13,233 bases of DNA. It comes from JBFLVQ01 sp040758525. Lineage in GTDB: Bacteria; Acidobacteriota; Blastocatellia; Chloracidobacteriales; JADJPF01. The notes under the pieces are model-generated. The model saw nothing but the letters and a program-made list of their open reading frames with translations, was not told where the DNA came from and did not search any database. The position numbers and the translations under genes are program-made. The DNA is taken from contig JBFLVQ010000215.1 of NCBI GenBank assembly GCA_040758525.1, forward strand, positions 1-13,233, written 5' to 3'. Of this stretch, positions 1-9,035 are shown one piece after another. How positions within the stretch are numbered: the first letter of the stretch is position 1; every line of letters begins with the position of its first letter.

Positions 1-590
1 TCGTCATATGGTCTACAAATCGGTATCCCATACCATCCCTATTGCTAATGCTGTTTCCTGCTCGGTTGGGGCTGCTTAAGTGCTGCACCAGGGATGCCCT
101 TCTATTTATTGAAGGGAGGAAGTCACTGTTTGCTCTACATTTGTACTAACCACTTCTTAAATAACTCCTCAACAAATTTACTTACCAATATAGAAGAAAT
201 CGATGCTATCGATTCGGAAGCTTATTGCTAAGCACTTTTGGTTTCAAAAGCGGGTTTTGCTAATCTATTTAAAGCAATGTTTTTACATACCAATAAATTC
301 TTTAAAGTTGGTCATAGTTAAGTATATAGTATATGTTGATATAACCTTCCTATCTTATGCGAACGCTTTATACCTAATATAGGTTTAACGAAGTCTATTG
401 AATTAGGTATTGCAACGAGAAACTTATTAGTGCTCTGATATTGAGGTAGAAATTATCAGCACCGGCGGCTTGCTCTAAAGTAACAGATTTCAAACTACAT
501 TAGTGACATTCTACTTCACGCTAGCACAAAGCGATGAGACACTGTTCTATTGTCGCTTTATCACTATGGTAGATAACTATTAACCCGGGA
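1..590. other. Gene-poor leader region with several inverted repeats
   Basis: No complete gene is convincing here. One plus frame is open from the left edge to a TAA at 77-79 and could be the last 25 codons of an upstream gene. A 6-bp hairpin follows it (CCCTTC 97-102, GAAGGG 111-116) but has no T-run, so it is not a clear terminator. Further inverted repeats are AATCGAT-N3-ATCGATT (198-214), CTTTTG/CAAAAG (235-250), ACCTA-N3-TAGGT (372-384), ATACCTAAT/ATTAGGTAT (370-378 and 402-410), CTGATA/TATCAG (435-459) and AAAGCGA/TCGCTTT (528-559). They may be operators or leader structure for the kinase gene, but several are within what chance gives in AT-rich DNA. Confidence 0.5.
550..577 (+). promoter_or_regulatory. 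Weak candidate promoter of the poly-HAMP kinase gene
   Basis: A -35-like TTGTCG (550-555) is followed 16 bases later by a -10-like GATAAC (572-577); each matches the sigma-70 consensus at four of six positions. A start near 584 would give a very short leader carrying the GGGAG Shine-Dalgarno motif at 587-591. The -35 box lies in the right arm of the 528-559 inverted repeat, so a protein bound there could block it. This is a match by eye only; a longer leader from a promoter further upstream is equally possible. Confidence 0.3.
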
Positions 591-596
591 GTGAGC

Positions 597-3500
597 ATGG
601 AAGACACACAGAAGAGTCTGATCATAAGTGAAAACGGTCCTGTTAGCACACAGGAGCGCGTCAATGGTTTTGGAGAAGACTTATCTCCTAATCTGCGCGT
701 GTTATTGAATGCCCTGCAGGCAATGCGTGACGGAGACTTCTCTGTACGACTACCAGGAGACTGGCTAAATCTAGAAGGAAAGATTGCTGATACATTCAAC
801 GAGATCGTCGCTGCCAATCAGAAGATGGCCCAGGAACTAAAGCGTGTTGGACAGGTAGTAGGTAAAGAAGGAAAGACCAGAGAGCGAACCAAGTTCGACC
901 AATCGAAGGGAGCGTGGGGGGAGATTGAAGTCTCTGTCAATACCCTTATTGAAGATCTATTACGTCCAACCACTGAAGTTACTCGTGCTATTGCGGCAGT
1001 CGCACAAGGCAATCTGACTCAAACGGTGCGGTTGGATGTTGATGGACGACCTCTAGAAGGCGAATTCCTGCGCTCTGCCTCAATTGTTAACACAATGATT
1101 CAACAACTGGGTGTCTTCACTTCTGAAGTAACACGTGTAGCCCGCGAGGTAGGTTCTGATGGCAAGCTTGGTGGTCAGGCTCAGGTCGGCGGTGTTACAG
1201 GAGTATGGAAAGACTTGACTGAGAGTGTCAACTCAATGGCAAGCAACCTTACTGCACAAGTACGCAGTATTGCAGAGGTCACCATTGCGGTAGCTAACGG
1301 CGATCTATCACGCAAGATTACTGTGGATGTGCGTGGCGAGATCTTACAACTTAAAGAAGCCATCAACACTATGGTCGATCAGTTGCGCTCGTTCGCATCT
1401 GAAGTAACACGTGTGGCCCGTGAGGTTGGCACTGAAGGCAAGCTCGGCGGCCAAGCTGTTGTGCCAGGTGTCGCTGGTACTTGGAAAGATCTGACCGACT
1501 CAGTAAATGCGATGGCAAGCAACCTTACTGCACAGGTACGCAATATCGCTGAAGTGACAACTGCAGTAGCACGTGGCGACCTCTCACGTAAGATTACTGT
1601 TAATGTGAGCGGAGAGATCTTAGAACTTAAGAACACTATCAACACAATGGTGGACCAACTTAATGCCTTTGCTGGTGAGGTGACGCGTGTAGCCCGTGAA
1701 GTAGGCACAGAAGGCAAGCTAGGCGGTCAAGCTCAGGTGCCTGGTGTAGGTGGTACCTGGAAAGACTTAACTGACAGTGTGAACTTTATGGCTGGCAATC
1801 TCACTGCACAAGTGCGAAATATTGCTGAGGTCTCTACTGCTATTGCCAATGGTGATCTCTCCAAGAAGATCACCGTCAACGTAAGCGGTGAAATCTTACG
1901 ACTTAAAGAGACTATCAACACAATGGTGGACCAACTTAATGCCTTTGCTGGTGAGGTGACACGTGTAGCCCGTGAGGTAGGCACAGAAGGCAAACTAGGC
2001 GGCCAGGCTCAGGTGCCTGGCGTGGCAGGTACCTGGAAAGACTTAACTGACTCGGTAAACGCAATGGCTGGCAACTTGACCGTCCAACTTCGCGACGTCT
2101 CAAAGGTGGCTACTGCTATTGCCAAAGGCGATCTAAGTCAAAAGATCACTGTCAATGTCAGCGGTGAAATTCTACAGATCAAGGATGCCATCAATACGAT
2201 GGTAGAACAGCTTAACTCTTTCGCTTCTGAAGTAACACGTGTAGCTCGTGAAGTAGGCACAGAAGGCAAACTAGGCGGTCAGGCTCAGGTGCCTGGCGTA
2301 GCAGGTACCTGGAAAGATCTGACCGATTCCGTCAACTCAATGGCATCAAATCTGACTGCCCAAGTGCGAAACATCGCTGAAGTGGCTACAGCGGTGGCAC
2401 GTGGCGACCTCTCACGTAAGATCACCGTCGATGTAAAAGGCGAGATCTTAGAACTTAAGAACACTCTTAATACAATGGTGGATCAGCTTAATGCCTTTGC
2501 TGGTGAGGTGACGCGTGTAGCCCGTGAGGTCGGTACTGAAGGCAAGCTAGGCGGTCAGGCTGTTGTACCTGGCGTGGGTGGTACCTGGAAAGACCTCACT
2601 GACAGTGTAAATTCTATGGCTGGTAACTTAACAGCTCAGGTACGCAATATTGCTGAAGTCGCAACCGCTATTGCTAGCGGTGACCTCTCACGCAAAATTA
2701 CTGTTAACGTAAGCGGTGAGATTCTTCAGTTAAAAGAGACATTAAACACAATGGTGGACCAGCTTAATGCCTTTGCCTCGGAAGTCACACGTGTAGCGCG
2801 TGAGGTAGGCACAGAAGGCAAACTCGGCGGTCAGGCTCAGGTGCCTGGTGTCGCGGGTACTTGGAAAGACCTTACTGATAATGTCAACTCTATGGCTGGC
2901 AACTTAACAGCTCAGGTACGAAACATCGCTGAAGTGACAACTGCGGTAGCACGTGGCGACCTCTCACGTAAGATTACCGTCGATGTAAAAGGCGAGATCT
3001 TAGAACTTAAGAACACTATCAACACAATGGTGGACCAGCTTAACGCCTTTGCTGGTGAGGTGACACGTGTAGCTCGTGAAGTAGGCACAGAAGGCAAGCT
3101 AGGCGGTCAGGCTCAGGTGCCTGGTGTAGGTGGTACCTGGAAAGATCTTACTGATAACGTGAACTTCATGGCTTCAAACTTAACAGGTCAGGTGAGAAAC
3201 ATTGCTGAAGTGGCGACCGCTATCGCAAATGGCGACCTTTCCAAAAAGATTACTGTGGATGTGCGTGGCGAAATGCTCTTACTCAAAGAGACTCTTAACA
3301 CAATGGTGGAGCAGTTGCGCTCGTTTGCCGCAGAAGTCACACGTGTGGCGCGTGAGGTTGGTACTGATGGTCGTCTGGGTGGACAAGCGGTTGTGCCTGG
3401 TGTTGCTGGTACTTGGAAGGATCTCACCGATAATGTCAACCTGCTGGCCGCCAATCTCACTACACAGGTACGAAACATTGCTGAAGTAACAACAGCGGTA

Positions 3501-6500
3501 GCGCGTGGCGACCTCTCGCGCAAGATTACTGTAGACGTAAAGGGTGAGATTCTTGAGTTAAAAGTTACCATCAATACAATGGTCGATCAGCTCAACGCTT
3601 TTGCTGCTGAAGTTACACGTGTGGCCCGCGAGGTAGGAACGGAAGGTAAACTTGGTGGTCAAGCTCAGGTGCCGGGTGTGGCAGGTACCTGGAAAGACTT
3701 GACCGATAACGTTAATGTGATGGCTGCCAATCTCACTGAACAGGTACGAGGAATTGTAAAAGTAGTGACGGCGGTGGCTAATGGCGACCTTAAACAGAAG
3801 CTTACCGTCAATGCTAAAGGCGAGGTCGCGGCACTTGCTGAAACAATCAACAATATGACTGATACGCTTGCTACCTTTGCCGATCAGGTTACTACGGTAG
3901 CACGCGAAGTAGGTGTAGAAGGACGTCTGGGCGGACAGGCTAACGTACCCGGCGCAGCCGGTACTTGGAAAGACCTTACTGGTAATGTCAACCTGCTAGC
4001 TGATAATTTGACCAACCAAGTACGCGCTATTGCTGAAGTCGCTACCGCCGTGACCCAAGGCGATCTGACTCGCTCCATTCAAGTAGAAGCTCGTGGTGAA
4101 GTCGCTGAACTGAAAGATAACATCAATACAATGATCAACAATCTACGACTCACTACCGATCGCAACACTGAACAGGATTGGCTTAAGACCAACCTGGCAA
4201 GATTTACTGGTATGTTACAAGGCCAGCGTGATCTAGCTACCGTCGGACAGATGTTACTATCGGAGCTATCATCTCTTGTCAATGCCCAGCAGGGTGTGAT
4301 CTATCAAATAGAGACAGATGAGCCGCATGGTTTAAGACTACTATCAGCATTTGCTGATAGCGGAGAGTTTGGACATCGCTCACATTTGAATATTGGTGAA
4401 GGGTTAGTTGGTCAATGCGCTATAGAGAAGCGACGTATGCTTATTACCGAACTACCTGAGAATACCGTGCCAATCTGTTCTGGTCTATTTCAAGTTCTGC
4501 CTCGCAATATTATCGTCTTACCAATTCTCTTTGAGGGACAAGTCAAAGCAGTTCTTGAACTGGCTTCAGTGAATGTATTTACCGCTTCGCACCTAGCGTT
4601 CCTAGAACAATTGACAGTAAGTATTGGTATTGTGCTTAACAGTATTGAGGCAACAATGCAGACGGAAGGATTGCTACAACAGTCACAGCAACTAGCTGCT
4701 GAGTTGCAGGCACAACAGAAAGAGTTACAACAAACTAATGAACAGCTAGCACAAAAAGCCCAACAACTGGCTGAGCAGAACGTCGAGGTAGAACGCAAGA
4801 ATCAAGAGATAGAACAGGCCCGGCGTGCACTTGAAGAGAAGGCTGCTGAACTAGTGCTGACCTCAAAATATAAATCAGAATTTCTTGCTAATATGTCACA
4901 TGAGTTGCGCACTCCTCTTAATAGTATTCTGATCTTGGGCCAACAGCTTGCTGACAATCCAGATGGTAACCTGTCAGCACGTCAGGTCGATTTTGCCCGT
5001 ACAATACATGCTGCCGGCACCGACCTACTTAACCTTATTAGTGATATTCTTGATCTATCCAAGATCGAATCTGGTACCGTTACGGTTGAAGCAGAAGAGA
5101 TATACTTCAACAGCCTGCTTGATATGGTGGCACGTCCATTCCGTCACGAAGCTGAGAATCGCAGGCTTAACTTTGAGGTAGAGGTTGATCCACACCTTAG
5201 CCGCTCATTTATTAGTGACTCAAAACGACTGCAGCAAGTGTTAAAGAACCTGCTCTCCAACGCCTTTAAGTTTACTGAGCGGGGCAGGGTACGATTACGC
5301 GTCTTTGGTGCATCAGAAGGTTGGAGTCCTGGTCACCCGATTCTTAAAGGTACCGCGTCGGTTGTTGCCTTTGAGGTCTCTGATACAGGTATTGGTATCC
5401 CACTTGAAAAGCAGAAGATTATCTTTGAGGCATTTCAACAGGCTGATGCTGGTACCAGCCGTAAGTATGGTGGGACTGGATTGGGGTTGGCAATCAGCCG
5501 CGAACTAGCCAGTCTATTATGCGGGGAAATTCAGTTGCGCAGCCTTCCTGGCACAGGCAGCGTATTTACACTCTATCTACCACAGAGTTATGTTGGTCAA
5601 TCTACGCCTAATGTAAAGCTAGAAACTACTGCCCCGCAGCCTATTATCTTCTCTAAGTCGCTGGTACAAGAGTCTGCTGTAGAGATAATAGAAGATGACC
5701 GTAATAATTTGCAGCCTGATGATGAGGTGCTACTAATTGTTGAAGATGATCCACATTATGCTCGTATTCTCTGCGATCTATCACGCGACAAAGGGTTCAA
5801 AGTGATCGTAGCAATGCGTGGTACAGAGGCTCTGGCACTGGCTCGTCAGTATCGCCCAACTGCTGTGTCGCTCGATGTCTTTCTGCCTGATATACTAGGC
5901 TGGACCGTGCTCAATCATCTAAAGCAGGATCCCAACACCCGTCACATTCCTGTACAGATGGTAACAATGGATGAAGATCGTCAACATGGATTAGCGCGTG
6001 GAGCATTCTCTTTTGTAACTAAACCCACTACCACTGAGGGTCTAGATGCAGCTATCTCTCGCATTAAAGAGTATGCGATACCTAGACGTAAGCGCCTGCT
6101 GGTGATCGAAGATAACACTATTGAGCAGATGAGTATTATTGAACTGCTAGGCGATGATGATATAGATATTATCGCAGTAGAAACAGGTAGTCAGGCATTG
6201 ACAATGCTACGTGAGCAGACCTTCGACTGCGTAGTGCTTGACCTACGATTGCCAGATATGTCTGGATTCGAAATATTGGAACTTATTCGTGATGAAGAGC
6301 CGCTTAGCGATCTGCCCATTGTAGTCTTCACAGGCAAGGAATTGACCTCAGAAGAGGATGCCAAACTGCATACCCTGGCCCGTAGTGTAGTAGTTAAAGG
6401 TGTCGAGTCACCAGAAAGACTCCTTGATGAGACAGCACTCTTCCTGCACCGTGTGGTTTCAGATCTACCGCCAGAGAAGCAACAGATGCTTGATCGACTA

Positions 6501-6893
6501 CATCGCTCCGACGAAGATCTAGTAGGCAAGAAGGTCTTAGTGGTAGATGATGATGTACGTAATATCTTTGCGTTAAGCAGCTTGCTAGAACGGCGTGGAA
6601 TGAATGTGCTCACGGCAGGCACAGGCCGTGAGGCAATCACAACACTTGAATCTACTCCTGGTGTCGCTATTGTGTTAATGGATATCATGATGCCAGAGAT
6701 GGATGGTTATGAGACGATGCAGGTTATTCGTCAAAACTCGGCATTTCGACGCTTGCCTATTATTGCTCTAACAGCCAAGGCTATGAAAGGAGACCGCGAG
6801 AAATGCTTGGAGGCCGGTGCTTCAGACTATCTTGCCAAGCCAGTCAACACTGAACAACTACTGTCAGCTTTACGAATGTGGCTGCATCGATAG
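597..6893 (+). CDS. Giant soluble poly-HAMP hybrid histidine kinase with three receiver domains (group III / Nik1-like)
   Basis: This is a cytoplasmic sensor kinase of 2098 residues. No signal peptide or membrane segment is visible. The order is a divergent HAMP segment (about 28-176), eleven tandem 92-residue HAMP units (177-1188), GAF (about 1210-1350), a Gln/Glu-rich coiled coil (about 1358-1422), HisKA with phospho-acceptor His1435 in SHELRTPL, HATPase_c (N-box Asn1555, DTGIGIP at 1596, second glycine box from 1625), then receivers with acceptor Asp1760, Asp1882 and Asp2029. The second receiver reads KG instead of KP after its conserved Lys1934. The HAMP units closely resemble those of fungal Nik1/Os-1 osmosensing kinases, which usually have about five or six. 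I chose ATG 597 because GGGAG (587-591) sits five bases upstream; the in-frame GTG at 591 overlaps that motif. The next kinase follows after 35 bases. The signal sensed is unknown. Confidence 0.95.
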   Translation: MEDTQKSLIISENGPVSTQERVNGFGEDLSPNLRVLLNALQAMRDGDFSVRLPGDWLNLEGKIADTFNEIVAANQKMAQELKRVGQVVGKEGKTRERTKFDQSKGAWGEIEVSVNTLIEDLLRPTTEVTRAIAAVAQGNLTQTVRLDVDGRPLEGEFLRSASIVNTMIQQLGVFTSEVTRVAREVGSDGKLGGQAQVGGVTGVWKDLTESVNSMASNLTAQVRSIAEVTIAVANGDLSRKITVDVRGEILQLKEAINTMVDQLRSFASEVTRVAREVGTEGKLGGQAVVPGVAGTWKDLTDSVNAMASNLTAQVRNIAEVTTAVARGDLSRKITVNVSGEILELKNTINTMVDQLNAFAGEVTRVAREVGTEGKLGGQAQVPGVGGTWKDLTDSVNFMAGNLTAQVRNIAEVSTAIANGDLSKKITVNVSGEILRLKETINTMVDQLNAFAGEVTRVAREVGTEGKLGGQAQVPGVAGTWKDLTDSVNAMAGNLTVQLRDVSKVATAIAKGDLSQKITVNVSGEILQIKDAINTMVEQLNSFASEVTRVAREVGTEGKLGGQAQVPGVAGTWKDLTDSVNSMASNLTAQVRNIAEVATAVARGDLSRKITVDVKGEILELKNTLNTMVDQLNAFAGEVTRVAREVGTEGKLGGQAVVPGVGGTWKDLTDSVNSMAGNLTAQVRNIAEVATAIASGDLSRKITVNVSGEILQLKETLNTMVDQLNAFASEVTRVAREVGTEGKLGGQAQVPGVAGTWKDLTDNVNSMAGNLTAQVRNIAEVTTAVARGDLSRKITVDVKGEILELKNTINTMVDQLNAFAGEVTRVAREVGTEGKLGGQAQVPGVGGTWKDLTDNVNFMASNLTGQVRNIAEVATAIANGDLSKKITVDVRGEMLLLKETLNTMVEQLRSFAAEVTRVAREVGTDGRLGGQAVVPGVAGTWKDLTDNVNLLAANLTTQVRNIAEVTTAVARGDLSRKITVDVKGEILELKVTINTMVDQLNAFAAEVTRVAREVGTEGKLGGQAQVPGVAGTWKDLTDNVNVMAANLTEQVRGIVKVVTAVANGDLKQKLTVNAKGEVAALAETINNMTDTLATFADQVTTVAREVGVEGRLGGQANVPGAAGTWKDLTGNVNLLADNLTNQVRAIAEVATAVTQGDLTRSIQVEARGEVAELKDNINTMINNLRLTTDRNTEQDWLKTNLARFTGMLQGQRDLATVGQMLLSELSSLVNAQQGVIYQIETDEPHGLRLLSAFADSGEFGHRSHLNIGEGLVGQCAIEKRRMLITELPENTVPICSGLFQVLPRNIIVLPILFEGQVKAVLELASVNVFTASHLAFLEQLTVSIGIVLNSIEATMQTEGLLQQSQQLAAELQAQQKELQQTNEQLAQKAQQLAEQNVEVERKNQEIEQARRALEEKAAELVLTSKYKSEFLANMSHELRTPLNSILILGQQLADNPDGNLSARQVDFARTIHAAGTDLLNLISDILDLSKIESGTVTVEAEEIYFNSLLDMVARPFRHEAENRRLNFEVEVDPHLSRSFISDSKRLQQVLKNLLSNAFKFTERGRVRLRVFGASEGWSPGHPILKGTASVVAFEVSDTGIGIPLEKQKIIFEAFQQADAGTSRKYGGTGLGLAISRELASLLCGEIQLRSLPGTGSVFTLYLPQSYVGQSTPNVKLETTAPQPIIFSKSLVQESAVEIIEDDRNNLQPDDEVLLIVEDDPHYARILCDLSRDKGFKVIVAMRGTEALALARQYRPTAVSLDVFLPDILGWTVLNHLKQDPNTRHIPVQMVTMDEDRQHGLARGAFSFVTKPTTTEGLDAAISRIKEYAIPRRKRLLVIEDNTIEQMSIIELLGDDDIDIIAVETGSQALTMLREQTFDCVVLDLRLPDMSGFEILELIRDEEPLSDLPIVVFTGKELTSEEDAKLHTLARSVVVKGVESPERLLDETALFLHRVVSDLPPEKQQMLDRLHRSDEDLVGKKVLVVDDDVRNIFALSSLLERRGMNVLTAGTGREAITTLESTPGVAIVLMDIMMPEMDGYETMQVIRQNSAFRRLPIIALTAKAMKGDREKCLEAGASDYLAKPVNTEQLLSALRMWLHR
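1125..4160 (+). repeat. Eleven tandem 276-bp coding repeats (HAMP units)
   Basis: Every unit is exactly 92 codons, with starts at 1125, 1401, 1677, 1953, 2229, 2505, 2781, 3057, 3333, 3609 and 3885. Each opens with a variant of EVTRVAREVG and contains GTWKDLT, a GDLS/GDLT turn and an NTMVDQL-type helix end. Units 2-9 are the most alike at DNA level, with long identical stretches, while units 1, 10 and 11 diverge. Units 2+3, 5+6 and 7+8 share an alternating signature (VAG with ARGDLSRK, then VGG with AIA.GDLS), which suggests duplication of two-unit blocks. There is no indel or frame loss, so selection has kept the repeat phase. This array is also a likely site of recombination and of assembly error. 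Confidence 0.97.
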
Positions 6894-6928
6894 TGCCAAG
6901 CAGATGTCGTGAACAGAGGGGGAAGATA

Positions 6929-9007
6929 ATGATTAAAAATAATGCCAGTAGGGCTGTTGCGAGCAATAAGGTAGTTAAAACCGATAAGGTCAATATTCTC
7001 TTGGTAGACGATCAGCCTGCTAAATTACTTAGCTATGAGGTTATCCTTAGTGCGTTAGATGAGAATCTGATCAAGGCTGGCTCAGCACGCGAGGCTTTAG
7101 AATATCTACTCAAGATTGAGGTTGCTGTTGTGCTGATAGATGTAAGCATGCCGGAACTTGATGGCTTTGAACTAGCCGCTATTATTCGCGAACATCCACG
7201 CTATGAAAAGACCGCCATTATCTTTGTTTCTGGTGTACATTTGACCGACCTAGATCGACTCAAAGGTTATCAATGTGGCGCCGTGGATTATGTCTCTGTC
7301 CCCATTGTTCCAGAAATACTACGTGCTAAGGTTAGCGTCTTTGCCGATCTATATCGCAAGACACAACAGTTAGAACAGTTGAATTGTGAACTGGAACGGC
7401 GTGTTGAAGAGCGAACCGCAAAACTAGGTGAGAGCGAGGCACAATTCCGCGCTATGTTCGATATGGCAGCCGTCGGTCAGGCACAATTAGATGTGGCAAC
7501 AGGCCGTTTTGTCCGTGTAAATCAACGCTTCTGTGCAATAACTGGCTATGAATTAGATGAACTGTTGAGCATGACAGCAACAGACCTTATTTACCCAGAT
7601 GATCGTGATGAGGATATTACCACTTACCTATCTGTGATAGAAGGTGAGAGCGAGGAATATCTTGGTGAAACCCGCTATGTTCGTAAGAATGGCGAAGTCA
7701 TCTGGGTAAATATTGCTGCCCGACTTATTCGTGATAATGATGGTCGCGCACTAAGAACAATTAGCACCATACAGGATATCACTATCCACAAACAGATCGA
7801 GCAGGAACGCGAAAAGATGCTTATTCGTGAACAGCGAGCACGTAAACAGATAGAAGAGGCTAGTCTGCTCAAGGATGAGTTTATTGCTACCATCTCACAT
7901 GAATTACGTACACCCTTAACAGCAATGTTTGGCTGGATACGTCTGTTACGCACTAGCAAGCTTGATGAAAACAGTAGAGAACGAGCAATGGAGACGATCG
8001 AACGCAATGCCAGAGCGCAAAATCAGCTTATTGAAGATCTCCTTGATATGTCGCGTATCATTAACGGCAAACTGAAGCTTGATATTCAACCTGTTGATCT
8101 GAAATCAGTGATTGAAACTGCGGTTAGCTCAGTGCGTCCAGCGGTGGATGCCAAAGAGATCAATTTGCAAATGTTTATCACTTCAGTCGGACCGGTTAAT
8201 GGCGATTCTGGCAGGCTACAACAGGTGATCTGGAATCTGCTTTCCAATGCGATAAAGTTCACCCCTAGGGGGGGGCGGGTAGAGATTCGACTTAATCAGA
8301 TCGATTCTCAAGCGCAAATTACTATTAGAGACACTGGTCAAGGAATAAGTTCCGATTTCTTACCTTATGTTTTTGATCGCTTCCGCCAAGCGGATGCCAG
8401 TATTACGCGTAGTGTAGGCGGCCTAGGTCTGGGTTTGGCAATTGTCCGCCATCTGGTCGAATTGCATGGCGGTACCATAGAAGCGGAAAGCGATGGTGTA
8501 GGTAAGGGAGCAACCTTCCGACTAAAATTGCTACTTAAACCTGGTAATTTAGTTTCAAAACTCGAGGATGATAGACCGTTGATCTCTGATAATAGCGCCC
8601 TCTTTGGCCATCAGATATCACTAAAAGGCATTAGCGTGCTGGTGATTGAGGATGAAGCTGATACACGAGATATGCTGGCATTGATTCTTCGACAATATGA
8701 AGCTGAAGTAAGAGCCACAAGTTCAGCTAGCCAGGCAATAGAAATTTTTAAGCAATGGTTACCCGATGTGTTGGTATCTGATATTGCCATGCCAGAAATA
8801 GATGGTTATGAGTTAATACAATTGATCAGGGATCTACCTGTACATCAGGGTGGACGTATTCCTGCTATTGCTTTAACTGCGCATGCCAAAAGCGAAGACC
8901 GACTACGCGCACTATCGACCGGTTTTAATATGCACGTTGCCAAGCCAATTGAGCCTATAGAGTTGATTACCGTTATTGCTAACCTAGTGAGCTTTCTACA
9001 AAAGTGA
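6929..9007 (+). CDS. REC-PAS hybrid histidine kinase with C-terminal receiver
   Basis: This is a soluble hybrid kinase of 692 residues. An N-terminal receiver (about 20-140, acceptor Asp71) leads through a coiled coil into PAS (about 168-290), HisKA with His324 in SHELRTPL, HATPase_c (N-box Asn440; glycine box GGLGLGLAI) and a second receiver (about 562-685, Asp618, AKP lysine present). In the first receiver the usual switch lysine is Val124 (DYVSVP), so its activation probably differs; I recall this variant in related kinases. I chose ATG 6929 because AGAGGGGGAAG (6915-6925) precedes it. A GTG 51 bases upstream would overlap the previous gene and has no comparable ribosome site. It lies 35 bases after the poly-HAMP kinase with no terminator between, so co-transcription is likely. 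An eight-G run at 8268-8275 lies in the ATPase domain. Confidence 0.94.
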   Translation: MIKNNASRAVASNKVVKTDKVNILLVDDQPAKLLSYEVILSALDENLIKAGSAREALEYLLKIEVAVVLIDVSMPELDGFELAAIIREHPRYEKTAIIFVSGVHLTDLDRLKGYQCGAVDYVSVPIVPEILRAKVSVFADLYRKTQQLEQLNCELERRVEERTAKLGESEAQFRAMFDMAAVGQAQLDVATGRFVRVNQRFCAITGYELDELLSMTATDLIYPDDRDEDITTYLSVIEGESEEYLGETRYVRKNGEVIWVNIAARLIRDNDGRALRTISTIQDITIHKQIEQEREKMLIREQRARKQIEEASLLKDEFIATISHELRTPLTAMFGWIRLLRTSKLDENSRERAMETIERNARAQNQLIEDLLDMSRIINGKLKLDIQPVDLKSVIETAVSSVRPAVDAKEINLQMFITSVGPVNGDSGRLQQVIWNLLSNAIKFTPRGGRVEIRLNQIDSQAQITIRDTGQGISSDFLPYVFDRFRQADASITRSVGGLGLGLAIVRHLVELHGGTIEAESDGVGKGATFRLKLLLKPGNLVSKLEDDRPLISDNSALFGHQISLKGISVLVIEDEADTRDMLALILRQYEAEVRATSSASQAIEIFKQWLPDVLVSDIAMPEIDGYELIQLIRDLPVHQGGRIPAIALTAHAKSEDRLRALSTGFNMHVAKPIEPIELITVIANLVSFLQK

Positions 9008-9035
9008 ACCTGGACATTATCGTCTCACAATTAGA

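Noticed and set aside
2..79. Plus-strand open frame from the left edge ending at TAA 77-79, possible C-terminus or small peptide gene
   Set aside because: Only 25 codons are visible, there is no recognisable motif, and a second frame is open for longer, so coding status cannot be supported.
40..116. Resemblance to a small SRP RNA or the 3' end of a tmRNA
   Set aside because: The conserved SRP loop bases and the tmRNA T-arm with CCA are absent.
571..583. 13-base sequence AGATAACTATTAA shared with 12615-12627
   Set aside because: Both copies lie upstream of genes, but one such AT-rich match is about what chance predicts in a window this long.
1125..4160. Regular repeats as a possible CRISPR or satellite array
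   Set aside because: The period is 276 bp with no unique spacers, and every unit is in frame within one protein.
1181..4282. Long minus-strand and alternate-frame open stretches across the HAMP repeat region
   Set aside because: They repeat with the 276-bp period, encode low-complexity Ser/Thr/Arg-rich sequence and have no ribosome sites; they are shadows of the repeated coding frame.
6878..6928. Upstream GTG start for the second kinase
   Set aside because: It would overlap the end of the first kinase gene, has no clear ribosome site and adds residues unlike a receiver N-terminus; ATG 6929 has a strong purine-rich site.
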